The notes under the pieces: model-generated
Told to the model about the DNA's origin: nothing
The model's database searches: none
Seen by the model: the letters and a program-made list of their open reading frames with translations, nothing else
In this document: one piece after another, positions 24,889-33,101 of the stretch
How positions within the stretch are numbered: position 1 is the first letter of the stretch
Layout: every line of letters begins with the position of its first letter
Translations under genes and position numbers: made by a program
Assembly (NCBI RefSeq): GCF_002343915.1
Contig: NZ_NETK01000001.1
Location: forward strand, 9,882,001 to 9,946,000
Reading direction: 5' to 3'
DNA: 64,000 nucleotides
From: Nannocystis exedens
GTDB taxonomy: Bacteria > Myxococcota_A > Polyangia > Nannocystales > Nannocystaceae

Positions 24889-26985
24889 TCACTTCGCGGG
24901 CGCGGCCCGGCGGGCGAACTCGGCGTCGAGGCGGACGCGGCCGCCGACGACGTCGCCGGCGAGGCGGAAGCCGCGGCCGGTGAGCCACGACTGCAGGAAG
25001 CCGACGTCGCGCGGGCCGTCGTCGAAGCTGCCGATCAGGCGCCACAGGTCGGGCAGCTCGCCGTAGAACGCGGGGTTCGTGTCCTTGTCGCGCTCGACGT
25101 CGGCGAGCAGCCACTTGAGGCGGTCCTGGCCGTCGGCGGCGGCGATCCAGCCGAACTCGACGTCCTTGTCGCCGAGCCGCAGGGTGCCGGGGTCGGTGAC
25201 GAGGTAGACCTGCACCGGGGCGTCGGCGTCGGGCACGGCGCCCGCCTCGACCTTGGCGTCGACGCCGGCGACGGTGACGGGCGAAAAGCGCATCGACGAC
25301 AGGCCGACGAGCGAGCGGAACAGCGCGAGGTCCTGGCCTTGCACCCGCGTGTAGGCGACGTAGTCGGTCTGCACGCTGCGGCCGCCGACCTGCAGGCTGC
25401 GCAGGCTGCCGCCGAAGCCCTCGACCCGGCCGAGGATGTCGAGCACGGTGCGGATGATGCCGGCCTCCATGCCCTTCTGCTCGCGACCCCAGCGCTCGAG
25501 CATGCCGAGCGCGCTCGGCCAGGTCTCGAGCAGGATGACGACCGCGCCGAAGTCGCCGGCGCTGTCGATCGCGTCGCGGAAGGCCCGCTCGTCGCGGCCG
25601 TAGAGGCCGATCGCCAGCTCGCCGAGGCCGGCCAGCGGCGGCAGGCCCGAGCTGCGCCAGCACGCCAGGGCGCCGTCACACAGGCCGGCGAGGGTGGGCA
25701 CGCCGACGCCGGCGGCGGGGCGCGTGAATGTCTTTTCGGCCAGGTCGGCGGCCGCGGCGTCGGCTGGCTCCCAGGACATGGTCACCTGGACAGTCTCGGG
25801 ATCGACGGCGGCCTCGAGGCGCATGCCGGTGAACAGGCGCCGGGTCTCGCGCAGCTGCTCGAGCGCGGCCCGCTGCCCGAGCGCGCGAGCGATCCGCTCG
25901 GCCAGCTGCTGGGGCTCGTACCAGCGCAGGTCGCGGACGGCGTCGGCGATCTCGTAGAGCTCGGCGACCGCCGGCACGGCGGCCGCGTCGGCGTAGGCCG
26001 CGAAGTCGCCGCGCAGGCTCGAGAGCGCCGGCAGGTCGGCCGGGGCGGCCGCGAGCCCGCTGGTGACGGCGGTGACGCGATCGGGGTCCCACGCCGCGCC
26101 GGTGCCGGCGGGGAAGAAGAACAGGTCGAGGACGACGGCGGCGGCGTCCTTGCGCGCGACCAGCAGGGCGCTGGCGTCGCCGAAGCAGAACTCGCTCGGG
26201 CCGATCTGGCCGCACAGGGTCGCGATCTCCGGCGGCCGCTCCTTGCGGACCATCCGCGCCAGCAGGGCGGGCAGCGCGGCGGGATCCCTGGCCGGCAGGT
26301 GGACGCGGTTGTGGAAGGCGAGGCTACCTGCCCCTCGGGCCATGGCCTCCTGGTCAGGTGGGGGCGCGGCGGGCGGCGGCGGCTTCCACGGCTCGGCGAT
26401 CGGCTGGACCGGCTGGACCGGCGCCGAATCCTGGTACGGCTGCGGCGGGCTCGGCGGGGCCCGCGGCTCGGGCGGCGGCGCCGGGCGGGGCGCCGGCCAC
26501 GGCGCGACGTCGGCCGGCGTGGTCGCGGCCGCGGGGAACGGGTTCGGCAGCGGCGAGGAACCGAGGCGCTGCAGGGCCTCGCGGACGCCGGGCATGGTGC
26601 CGGTGATCGGCCGCGCGATCGTGGCGGTGACGAAGGCGTCGGGGTCGAGACCGAGGCGGGCGCTGATGTCGTCGACGCGCGGGTCGAAGCCGAGGTCGAC
26701 GCCGGCGCGGGAGACCTCGCGGGCGGTGTCCGGATCGAGCGGGAGCGACTGCAAATACTTCTGGAGCGCACCTGGCTTCAAGGCCATGTAGACGAAGCCG
26801 CCCTCGACGAACCCCGGCCCCTGGCCGACGGCCGCGCGCTCGAGCGGCGGCATGCGGGCGTGAATCGCCCGCATGGCGGGATCGGACGGGTCGTCGGGGC
26901 TCCCGGCGCCGCGGCGGCCGCAGGCGAGGGCGAGGACGGCGGCGAGGCCGAGGCCGAGGCGAGGACGCGCGAGGGCGTGGGGCAT
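24889..26985 (-). CDS. Large lipoprotein of unknown function
   Basis: A 698-residue protein. MPHALARPRLGLGLAAVLALACGRR is a lipoprotein signal (lipobox ALAC). Residues about 60-140 form an alpha/beta region; residues about 155-215 are a Pro-rich linker; the rest (220-698) is a long mixed alpha/beta domain with no recognised family, including LDLFFFPAGTGAAWDPDRV and a C-terminal LAGDVVGGRVRLDAEF. The overall style resembles myxobacterial DUF3352-like lipoproteins, but this is a guess. A 5-prime ATG further upstream would lengthen it without adding a signal. It is a single gene. Confidence 0.7.
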   Translation of the reverse strand: MPHALARPRLGLGLAAVLALACGRRGAGSPDDPSDPAMRAIHARMPPLERAAVGQGPGFVEGGFVYMALKPGALQKYLQSLPLDPDTAREVSRAGVDLGFDPRVDDISARLGLDPDAFVTATIARPITGTMPGVREALQRLGSSPLPNPFPAAATTPADVAPWPAPRPAPPPEPRAPPSPPQPYQDSAPVQPVQPIAEPWKPPPPAAPPPDQEAMARGAGSLAFHNRVHLPARDPAALPALLARMVRKERPPEIATLCGQIGPSEFCFGDASALLVARKDAAAVVLDLFFFPAGTGAAWDPDRVTAVTSGLAAAPADLPALSSLRGDFAAYADAAAVPAVAELYEIADAVRDLRWYEPQQLAERIARALGQRAALEQLRETRRLFTGMRLEAAVDPETVQVTMSWEPADAAAADLAEKTFTRPAAGVGVPTLAGLCDGALACWRSSGLPPLAGLGELAIGLYGRDERAFRDAIDSAGDFGAVVILLETWPSALGMLERWGREQKGMEAGIIRTVLDILGRVEGFGGSLRSLQVGGRSVQTDYVAYTRVQGQDLALFRSLVGLSSMRFSPVTVAGVDAKVEAGAVPDADAPVQVYLVTDPGTLRLGDKDVEFGWIAAADGQDRLKWLLADVERDKDTNPAFYGELPDLWRLIGSFDDGPRDVGFLQSWLTGRGFRLAGDVVGGRVRLDAEFARRAAPAK

Positions 26986-27155
26986 CGACCGAGGATACGC
27001 CGAGCGCACCGCCGCAGACAGCCCTCGCCGTCGGGCCGCCGATTCGTCGCAGTCGAGGCGGCGCGTGAACGGGCCGCGAGCGCTCGAAAACGGCCGCGGC
27101 CGCGCCGTCCAGCCCCCCGGCGCGGACGGTGCGGCCCGGCCACGCGTGGCGCGAG

Positions 27156-27716
27156 CTATTTGGCGCACCAGATCTCGTACTCGACCAGCATGCCGGGGAT
27201 CGCCAGGGCGTCGACGATCCACAGGGTGCCGGCCGCCGGCTTGATGTTGACCGGGGCGAAGTAGTCGGCGAACAGGCCCAGGATCGCGTTGAATTCGGCG
27301 TCGCTGACGTCGGTCGTCATCGTGAATTCGATGCGGATGATGTCCTTCCGCTCGTAGCCGGCGTCGTCGAGATATTCGTCGAAGTGGTCGAGGATGTACT
27401 GGGTCTGCCCGACGGCGTCGCCTGGGTACATGATCTGCCCGTTCGAGTCGTGCGCGCCGTGGCCGGCGATGAGGAACAGCTCGTCGATGTTCCGCAGCTT
27501 GAGGCCCCAATTGAAGATAGCGCCGAAGTCGGGCGCCTCGGGGTTCGGGACCGCGATCTTCTTGAAGTTGCCGTTATTGTGATGACCATTGCCGTGACCC
27601 CAGCCGTTGCCGTGGCCGTTGCCGTGACCCCAGCCGTTGCCCGATACGACCTGGGGCGCCGCGATCGACAGCGAGAGCGCGAGGAGAACCGTCGAAATGA
27701 ACACTGGCCGCTGCAT
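27156..27716 (-). CDS. Exported RidA (YjgF/UK114)-family protein
   Basis: A 186-residue protein with a signal peptide (MQRPVFISTVLLALSLSIAAPQVVS), a short Gly/Asn/His/Trp repeat (NGWGHGNGHGNGWGHGNGH, coded at about 27560-27650), and a RidA-like domain. RidA features include a GD-G-x-T-Q motif (PGDAVGQTQYILDHFDEYLDDAG), RIEFTMTTDV and a C-terminal LVEYEIWCAK. The Arg that binds substrate carboxylate in deaminase-active RidA is not obvious. RidA enzymes are usually cytosolic imine deaminases; export plus a His-rich segment is unusual and may bind metal. Start is supported by GGAGG about 7 nt upstream. Confidence 0.8.
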   Translation of the reverse strand: MQRPVFISTVLLALSLSIAAPQVVSGNGWGHGNGHGNGWGHGNGHHNNGNFKKIAVPNPEAPDFGAIFNWGLKLRNIDELFLIAGHGAHDSNGQIMYPGDAVGQTQYILDHFDEYLDDAGYERKDIIRIEFTMTTDVSDAEFNAILGLFADYFAPVNIKPAAGTLWIVDALAIPGMLVEYEIWCAK

Positions 27717-27736
27717 CCCACACCTCCAACGAGACC

Positions 27737-27766
27737 ACGTTACGTGGCCGGTGATACACGTGTCAA
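27737..27766 (-). promoter_or_regulatory. Possible promoter of the exported RidA gene
   Basis: TTGACA (27761-27766) is followed after 18 bp by TAACGT (27737-27742), 20 bp upstream of the start codon with GGAGG between. The -10 box is weak. Confidence 0.4.
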
Positions 27767-28222
27767 TCGCCGTCGATGCGCATGCATCAACTTTGGGGCA
27801 GCGCCGCGTACCTTGCTTCACTTCACCCACGGCCGCTGACAGGTGGTTGTCGGCGCCGGCCGAGGGTCATGGCGCAATTGGCCGATCCGGGGGATCGCCC
27901 TATGATCATTGTTTCGCCGATGCGGCGATGTCGCCCGCGCGGCGCCCTCTCGGGATCGGCCTGTCTGCAGGCGCGGCGCGATCGGGGCGTCCACGCCTCA
28001 CATTGTACATAGCGCGTTTCGCGATCGCGGGGGAATCCGCGGCGCGCAATTGTCAATTGGGGACGTCGCAGCGCGGGGCCGTCACGCCCTCCCGGTGGCG
28101 GTCGACCCCGCGTTCAGTCACCTGTCCGGCGTCCTCGACCGTGGTCCGAAAGACATGTCCCCCGGCACTTTCGCGCGACCCGCACCACCCCGGACGCGGC
28201 CGTCCGGATATGCTCGCCGGTG
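27767..28222. other. Intergenic stretch without a recognisable gene
   Basis: About 450 bp between the divergent RidA-like and YciI-like genes. A copy of the dispersed element (GTCC-GAAA-GACATGTCC, 28144-28160) is present near the downstream gene. Nothing else is recognised. Confidence 0.4.
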
Positions 28223-28510
28223 ATGTACTTCGTGCTCCGCTACGAACTCGTCGACGATTACCTCGAACGCCGTACCCCGCTGCGGCCCGAACACCTGGCG
28301 CTGGCCCGCGCGGCCGTCGAGCGCGGCGAGCTGCGGCTCGGCGGCGCGCTGGCCGAGCCGGCCGACGAGGCCCTGCTGGTGTTCCGCGGCCCCGACCCGT
28401 CCGCCGCCGAGGCGTTCGCGCAGGCCGATCCGTACGTCCGCGAAGGCCTGGTCCGCCGTTGGACGGTCCGGCCGTGGACGGTCGTGATCGGGGCCGACTT
28501 CGCCGGCTGA
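28223..28510 (+). CDS. YciI-like protein
   Basis: A 95-residue ferredoxin-like-fold protein: MYFVLRYELVDDYLERRTPLRPEHLALARAAVERGELRLGGAL and later FAQADPYVREGLVRRWTVRPWTVV match the YCII family, with the conserved His and the DPYV motif. Its enzymatic role is unknown; some relatives take part in dechlorination or small-molecule metabolism. ATG at 28223 is used; GTG one codon earlier is possible. Confidence 0.88.
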   Translation: MYFVLRYELVDDYLERRTPLRPEHLALARAAVERGELRLGGALAEPADEALLVFRGPDPSAAEAFAQADPYVREGLVRRWTVRPWTVVIGADFAG

Positions 28511-28748
28511 AGGCGCCGGCGGGCGCGAGGGCGAGATCGACGGCGCGGGCCGTCGCTCGACGCGACGCTCGTGATCGTGAGGTGCGGTCGTCCTGACGAG
28601 CGTGCGGCGTGGCGGTGCGGCGGGCCGTTGCCTGACGCGGTGCGCGCGATCGTGAGGTGCGGAGCCCTGGCCAGCGTGCGGCGTGGAGGTGCGGCGAGCC
28701 GTCGCCCTGCGCGGGCTGGAGGGGAGGCGGCGAGGCGCGCGAGGCGGC

Positions 28749-28766
28749 CATGTCTTTCAAGACAGG
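28749..28766. repeat. Dispersed hairpin element
   Basis: CATGTCTT-TC-AAGACAGG, a copy with longer arms between the YciI-like gene and the HTH regulator. Confidence 0.55.
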
Positions 28767-28842
28767 TGCCCGGACGGCGTGTCGATCGGCGCGCCGCGAC
28801 GGCGACTGCACGTTTTTGCAGTGAGGGCGGGTCGATCGCCGC

Positions 28843-28881
28843 TTGACAAGCAAGCTTTCCATCCTGGAAAGAATACTTGTC
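28843..28881. promoter_or_regulatory. Nested inverted repeat at the start of the HTH regulator
   Basis: Outer arms TGACAAG (28844-28850) and CTTGTCA enclose inner arms CTTTCCA and TGGAAAG. The block ends exactly at the ATG of the HTH gene and starts with a TTGACA -35-like box. It is AT-rich against its surroundings. Autoregulatory operator is the best guess; no convincing -10 at the right distance was found. Confidence 0.5.
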
Positions 28882-29991
28882 ATGTCCGAGAGCGAGCCGA
28901 ATCGGGTGCGGGCGGTGCGGGAGGCCCGGGGGCTGTCGCAGAGCGAGCTGGCGGCGGCGGCGAGCCTGTCGCGGCAGAGCGTCGGGGCGATCGAGGCCGG
29001 GCGGGCGACGCCGGCGGTGGACGTGGCGCTGCGGCTGGCGCGGGCGCTGGATTGCCGGGTCGAGGAGCTGTTCGCGCTCGCCGCCGCGGAGGCGCGGATC
29101 GAGGCCGAGCCGGCGGAGCCGGTGCAGGCGGGGCGAGTGGCGCTGGCGCACGTCGGCGGGCGTTGGGTGTCGTATCCGCTGACGGGCGAGGCGATGCGGC
29201 TGGCGGCCGACGCGATCGTGGCCGAGGCGCCGAAGCGGCGCGGGCGGGTCCAGGTCGAGCTGGTGCGGCCGCGGACCGAGGCGCAGGACAACCTGATCGT
29301 GATGGGCTGCGCGGCGGCGCTGGGGGTGCTGGCCGATCGCCTGAGCGGGCGCGCGGGGGCGGGGCGGGTGCTGTGGCTGCCGCGCTCGAGCACGCAGGCG
29401 CTGGCGGCGTTGGCGGCCCAGCGCACCCACGTGGCCGGGGTGCATCTGGTCGACGGGCGCACCGGCGAGGCCAACGTGCCCGACGTCCGCAAGCACACGC
29501 CGGCGGCGATCGTGCTGATCACGCTGGCGCGGTGGGAGGCGGGGCTGCTGCTGGCGCCCGGCAATCCGCGGAAGATCCGCGGCGCGGCCGACCTCGGCCG
29601 GCGCGGGCTGCGGCTGGTCGCGCGCGAGACCGGCTCCGGTTCGCGGCGGCTGCTCGAGCGCGAGCTGCTGCGCGCGGGCCTGTCGGCGACGCTGGCCGAA
29701 GCGGCGCCGGTGCGGGCGAGCGGTCACCTCGAGGTGGCGCAGGCGATCGCCAGCGGGGCGGGCGAGGTCGGCGTGGCCACGCGCGACGCGGCGATCGCGT
29801 TCGGCCTCGAGTTCGTGCCGCTGGCCGAGGAGCGCTACGACCTGGCGCTCCCGCGGGCGCTGCTGGCCGACCCGCGGCTGGTGCGATTCCTCGAGGCGAT
29901 GACGTCGGCGGCGTTCCGCCGCGAGCTGTCGTCGCTGGGCTACGACGTGCGCGGCTGCGGCGACCGCGTGGCGGAGCTCGACGCCGCCTGA
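28882..29991 (+). CDS. HTH regulator fused to a periplasmic-binding-type ligand domain
   Basis: A 369-residue protein. Residues 8-62 form an XRE-type HTH (RVRAVREARGLSQSELAAAASLSRQSVGAIEAGRATPAVDVALRLARALDC). The rest (about 75-365) is a PBP-like domain of the molybdate/tungstate-type ligand-binding group (PF12727-like), with VELVRPRTEAQDNLIVMGC, a GSGSRRLLERELLRAG and HLEVAQAIASGAGEVGVATRDAAIAFGLEFVPLAEERYDL. Such proteins are ligand-responsive repressors or activators, classically for molybdate or small organic anions. No transport genes are next to it, so the ligand is unknown. Confidence 0.85.
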   Translation: MSESEPNRVRAVREARGLSQSELAAAASLSRQSVGAIEAGRATPAVDVALRLARALDCRVEELFALAAAEARIEAEPAEPVQAGRVALAHVGGRWVSYPLTGEAMRLAADAIVAEAPKRRGRVQVELVRPRTEAQDNLIVMGCAAALGVLADRLSGRAGAGRVLWLPRSSTQALAALAAQRTHVAGVHLVDGRTGEANVPDVRKHTPAAIVLITLARWEAGLLLAPGNPRKIRGAADLGRRGLRLVARETGSGSRRLLERELLRAGLSATLAEAAPVRASGHLEVAQAIASGAGEVGVATRDAAIAFGLEFVPLAEERYDLALPRALLADPRLVRFLEAMTSAAFRRELSSLGYDVRGCGDRVAELDAA

Positions 29992-30006
29992 CCTTTGGAG
30001 CAGCTC

Positions 30007-30975
30007 ATGAAGACACGCGTGCTTGCGATGATGGCGGCGCTGTCGGCCTGCGTGCCGCAGGCCACGACGACCGCGACCGAGACCGAGACCGGCACGGAGG
30101 CGACGGGGACCGCGACCACGGCCGAAGCGCCGACGACGGGCGCGCCGGCCCAGTGCGAGACGTTCCCGCCGTACCGCATCGACGTGCAGGCCGAGCCCAA
30201 CGGGCTCTACTACCGCGCCGACGAGCAACGGCTGTACATCGCCGACGACGACGACAACCGCGTGCTGGTGCGCGACGAGGACGGGGAGATCGAGGTGTTC
30301 GCCGACATCCCGAACCCCTCGGGCGACCCCGGCTCGGACGGCCTCGGCGACCTCGACTTCGCCGCCGACGGCACGCTCTACCTGCCGCGCTTCGGCTTCG
30401 GGATGCCGGGGCTCGGGGCGATCTTCCGCGTCGCGCCCGGCGGCACGCCGGAGGCGCTCGCGGGCGTCGACGCCGAGTGGCGCCGCGTCGGCCTCGACTA
30501 CGACGACGCGCGCGGGCTGCTCTACGTGGCCACCTACTCGCGCGACGCCGACGACGTGTACACCGGCTGGATCGCCAGCGTCGACCCGGTGGCCGGCGTC
30601 GAGACCATGATCGTCGGCGGCCTCGCCAAGCCGCTCGGGATCGCGGTGCTCGGCGACACGCTGTTCGTCGGCGACCAGGCGCGGCGGCAGCTGTTCAAGC
30701 TCGACCTGAAGGCCGCCGCCCCGGCGCTCACGCTGGTGTCCGACGAGTTCGAGTCGCTCGACCTGATGGAGACGACGGCCGACGGGGCCCTGCTGGTGCT
30801 GTCCTACGACACCGCCAACAGCACCGGCCGGGTCTACCGGGTGACGCAGGACGGGGCGATCTCGACGGTCGCGGAGGGCGACTGGGAGCCGCGGGGGATC
30901 GCGTTCGACGGCGTCGGCCGGATCTTCGTGTCCGCCCGCGACACCCAGCAAATCGTGGTCGTGCCGGCCTGCTGA
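30007..30975 (+). CDS. Beta-propeller lipoprotein (SMP-30/NHL-like)
   Basis: A 322-residue lipoprotein. MKTRVLAMMAALSACVP has lipobox LSAC, and a Thr/Glu/Ala linker follows (TTTATETETGTEATG). The mature domain has repeated strands with D-x-G-x-L/I-Y and GIAV/GIAF motifs (GDLDFAADGTLYLPRFG, KPLGIAVLGDTLFVGD, PRGIAFDGVGRIFVSARD), as in NHL/SMP-30 six-bladed propellers. Enzyme or binding role unknown. A GGAG ribosome site precedes the ATG at 30007. It lies 15 bp after the HTH regulator and 6 bp before the porin, so all three may form one transcript. Confidence 0.8.
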   Translation: MKTRVLAMMAALSACVPQATTTATETETGTEATGTATTAEAPTTGAPAQCETFPPYRIDVQAEPNGLYYRADEQRLYIADDDDNRVLVRDEDGEIEVFADIPNPSGDPGSDGLGDLDFAADGTLYLPRFGFGMPGLGAIFRVAPGGTPEALAGVDAEWRRVGLDYDDARGLLYVATYSRDADDVYTGWIASVDPVAGVETMIVGGLAKPLGIAVLGDTLFVGDQARRQLFKLDLKAAAPALTLVSDEFESLDLMETTADGALLVLSYDTANSTGRVYRVTQDGAISTVAEGDWEPRGIAFDGVGRIFVSARDTQQIVVVPAC

Positions 30976-30981
30976 GCGCCC

Positions 30982-32604
30982 GTGGACCCGACGACGATCA
31001 CCATCGCCGCGGCGCTGTGGGCCGTCCCGGTCGAGGAGATCACCAGCGCCCCGGTGCCCGAGGTCCGCGAGGGCGCGCCGGGGGCGAGTGAGGATGGCCG
31101 GAAGGATATGTCCAAACAGTCAGGTGAGAACGAACCTGGCGGAAAGGGCATGTCCTCTGCGAGCCCCGGAGCGGGTCTCGCAGGCGCGCCGCCGGATGTC
31201 CCGGGGGACATGCCGGCGTCGCCGGACGCGCGCGCCGGGCGTCGCGCCGAGGCCGCGCCGACGAGCGGGGCGCCGATGGCTGCGCAGGGCCGGGCGGGGG
31301 AGGCCGCGGGCTCCGCGCTGCAGCCGCGTTCGGGCGGCGCGGCGGGCCCGGGCGCTGCCCCGCAGCCAGGCGTGCCTGAACCTGTTTCCGAGGACACGTC
31401 GCCTGCCGCGGACTCGTCGTCTGTCCCCAGGGACATCTCCGGTACGGTCGCCGCGGCGGCCTCACCCTCTGCCCCGAAGGACATGCCCGGAGGGACACCC
31501 ACGCCCTCGCGCGAGCGCTTCCAGTTCTTCCCGTACGGGTGGATCCGCACCGACGCGACCTGGTACTCGGCGCCGCGCGAGGGCTACAGCAACATCAGCC
31601 TGGCGGGCGCGCGGATCGGCGGCGGGGTCCAGGTCGGGCCGGTCACGGCGTTCGTGACGATCGAGGCGGCGCAGGCCAAGGGGCCGCAGCTGTTCGACGC
31701 GTTCATCGCCTGGGCCGCGGCCCCGCGGCTGCGGCTGCGCGCCGGCCAGTTCAAGGCGCCGTTCGGGCTGCGCTTCAACGCGCCCGACTTGGTCGACGAG
31801 CTGCCGCGCGCGCCGCTGTCGATGCAGGCCGCCGCGCCCGGGCGCCACGTCGGCCTCGAGGTGGCCTACGACTTCTGGCGCTGGGCCGAGGTGACGGCCG
31901 CGGTGTTCTCCGGCATCGGCCAGAACCGCGAGGCCAACAACACCAAGATCGCGTTCGCCGGCAAGCTGCAGGTCAGCCCGCTGGCGTTCCTGAAGCGCGG
32001 CCCGCAGCTCCGGCTGGTGGCGTCGGTGTTCGCCTACCACAAGACGAACGGCTTCACGCCGACGCTGACCACCGCGTTCGGCTTCGACTTCTTCCACGGC
32101 CTGCCGAGCAGCGGCGCCTCGCGGCGCTTCACGGCCGGCGGCGGGCTGTTCTGGCGCTTCCTCTCGGCCCGCGGCGAGTTCTTCTACACTTACGACTCGC
32201 GCGAGCGCGACACCGACGGCGACCCGTTCACGCCCGGCGATCCGCTGCCGCAGCAGATCGGCGCCGGCGGCTACGCGCAGATCGGCGCGGTGGTGACGGG
32301 CCAGGACAAGGATCCGGCGACGCTGCTGCCGCGGCTGGCGAGCCGACGCGTGCGCGACAGCGCGGTCGAGCTGTCGGCCCGCTTCGAGCGCTTCCGCGTC
32401 GGCGCCCGTGACGTGGTCGGCAACGGCATCACGGCGACGTCGGCCGGGGTGAACTGGGTGCTGCTGCAGCACCTGCGGGTGTTCGCGGCGGTGAATTGGC
32501 AGCGACTGGAGGCCGCGGTCCCGGAGATCCCCGGCGCCACCTCGTGGGGCGTGACCGGCGGCGTCGCGGGCTTCTTCCTCGGCCGCGCCGGGCGCGGCGA
32601 CTGA
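30982..32604 (+). CDS. Phosphate-selective-porin (OprO/OprP)-like outer membrane protein with element-built linker
   Basis: A 540-residue protein starting with GTG. Residues 1-22 look like a signal (TITIAAALWAVPVEEITSA). Residues about 25-180 are a disordered Gly/Ala/Pro/Ser linker, much of it encoded by copies of the dispersed hairpin element. From about 183 the sequence is a beta-barrel of the OprO/P type: FFPYGWIRTDATWYSA, then ARLRAGQFKAPFGLRFNAPDLVDELPRAPLS, GRHVGLEVAYDFWRWAEVTAAVFSGIGQN and a C-terminal GGVAGFFLGRAG. The linker is unusually long for this family and is the odd feature. It is the third gene after the HTH regulator. Confidence 0.8.
   Translation: MDPTTITIAAALWAVPVEEITSAPVPEVREGAPGASEDGRKDMSKQSGENEPGGKGMSSASPGAGLAGAPPDVPGDMPASPDARAGRRAEAAPTSGAPMAAQGRAGEAAGSALQPRSGGAAGPGAAPQPGVPEPVSEDTSPAADSSSVPRDISGTVAAAASPSAPKDMPGGTPTPSRERFQFFPYGWIRTDATWYSAPREGYSNISLAGARIGGGVQVGPVTAFVTIEAAQAKGPQLFDAFIAWAAAPRLRLRAGQFKAPFGLRFNAPDLVDELPRAPLSMQAAAPGRHVGLEVAYDFWRWAEVTAAVFSGIGQNREANNTKIAFAGKLQVSPLAFLKRGPQLRLVASVFAYHKTNGFTPTLTTAFGFDFFHGLPSSGASRRFTAGGGLFWRFLSARGEFFYTYDSRERDTDGDPFTPGDPLPQQIGAGGYAQIGAVVTGQDKDPATLLPRLASRRVRDSAVELSARFERFRVGARDVVGNGITATSAGVNWVLLQHLRVFAAVNWQRLEAAVPEIPGATSWGVTGGVAGFFLGRAGRGD
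31097..31490. repeat. Cluster of dispersed hairpin elements inside the porin linker
   Basis: At least six copies within 400 bp of coding sequence, among them TGTCC-CGGG-GGACA (31197-31210), TGTCC-CCAG-GGACA (31422-31435), CCTGTTTCCGAGGACACG (about 31379), CTGCCCCGAAGGACATG (about 31470) and two copies near 31103-31155. They encode a Lys/Asp/Met/Ser/Pro-rich disordered segment (for example RKDMSK, GKGMSS, PGDMPA, PKDMPG). Confidence 0.6.
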
Positions 32605-32666
32605 CATTCTTTGACGAGGGACAGGTCGCGGAGCCGGGCGAGGGTCGGCCGCCACGGGGCCGAGCA

Positions 32667-32684
32667 CCTGTTCGAAGGGACAGG
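32667..32684. repeat. Dispersed hairpin element
   Basis: CCTGTTC-GAAG-GGACAGG, downstream of the porin gene. Confidence 0.55.
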
Positions 32685-32897
32685 CGTTAGAGCGCACGGG
32701 TGGAGGCGACGCGCGGAGGATCGGCCTGTCCGAAAGCACATGCCGACGGCCACCCGCGTTCGCGTCGCGACATGCCTGCGACATCAAGTCTCGAGGCGCA
32801 CGCGTGGGGGCAATTGTCTCGCCTCGGGCGCTGAGATGGGTCTCGTGACGCGGGCGTCGCCTGCAAGCGCGGCGTCCGTGCGACCCCGATGTGCGGA

Positions 32898-32911
32898 TGT
32901 CCGGGAGGACA
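32898..32911. repeat. Dispersed hairpin element, exact core
   Basis: TGTCC-GGGA-GGACA, perfect 5-bp arms; with its flanks ATGTCC/GGACAGG. Confidence 0.6.
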
Positions 32912-33101
32912 GGTTGTGCCGAGGTTGCGAAGACGCGCGCGGGCGCCCGAGGAGGGCGCTCCGGTGCGCATCGGGCGGCCGGAGGACAGGCGCACCTGCG
33001 TTCGCCGGACGTCCCCCAGGCGGGCCCAGGCGCGCTCTCGGGCCGTCCGGAGGGCCGGCGTGCCGGTGTTACGCCGCCGACATGGTGTACCCTGCCGGGC
33101 C

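Larger units (their letters stand above)
32605..33101. other. Intergenic region rich in dispersed hairpin elements
   Basis: About 500 bp with no recognisable gene. Element copies are at 32667-32684 (CCTGTTC-GAAG-GGACAGG), 32725-32742 (CCTGTCC-GAAA-GCACATG) and 32898-32911 (TGTCC-GGGA-GGACA, exact), and half-copies lie at about 32622 and 32986. Confidence 0.55.

Noticed and set aside
27560..27650. A tandem repeat of about 12-30 bp that could be a CRISPR or minisatellite
   Set aside because: It encodes the in-frame Gly/His/Asn/Trp repeat of the RidA-like protein and has no spacers.
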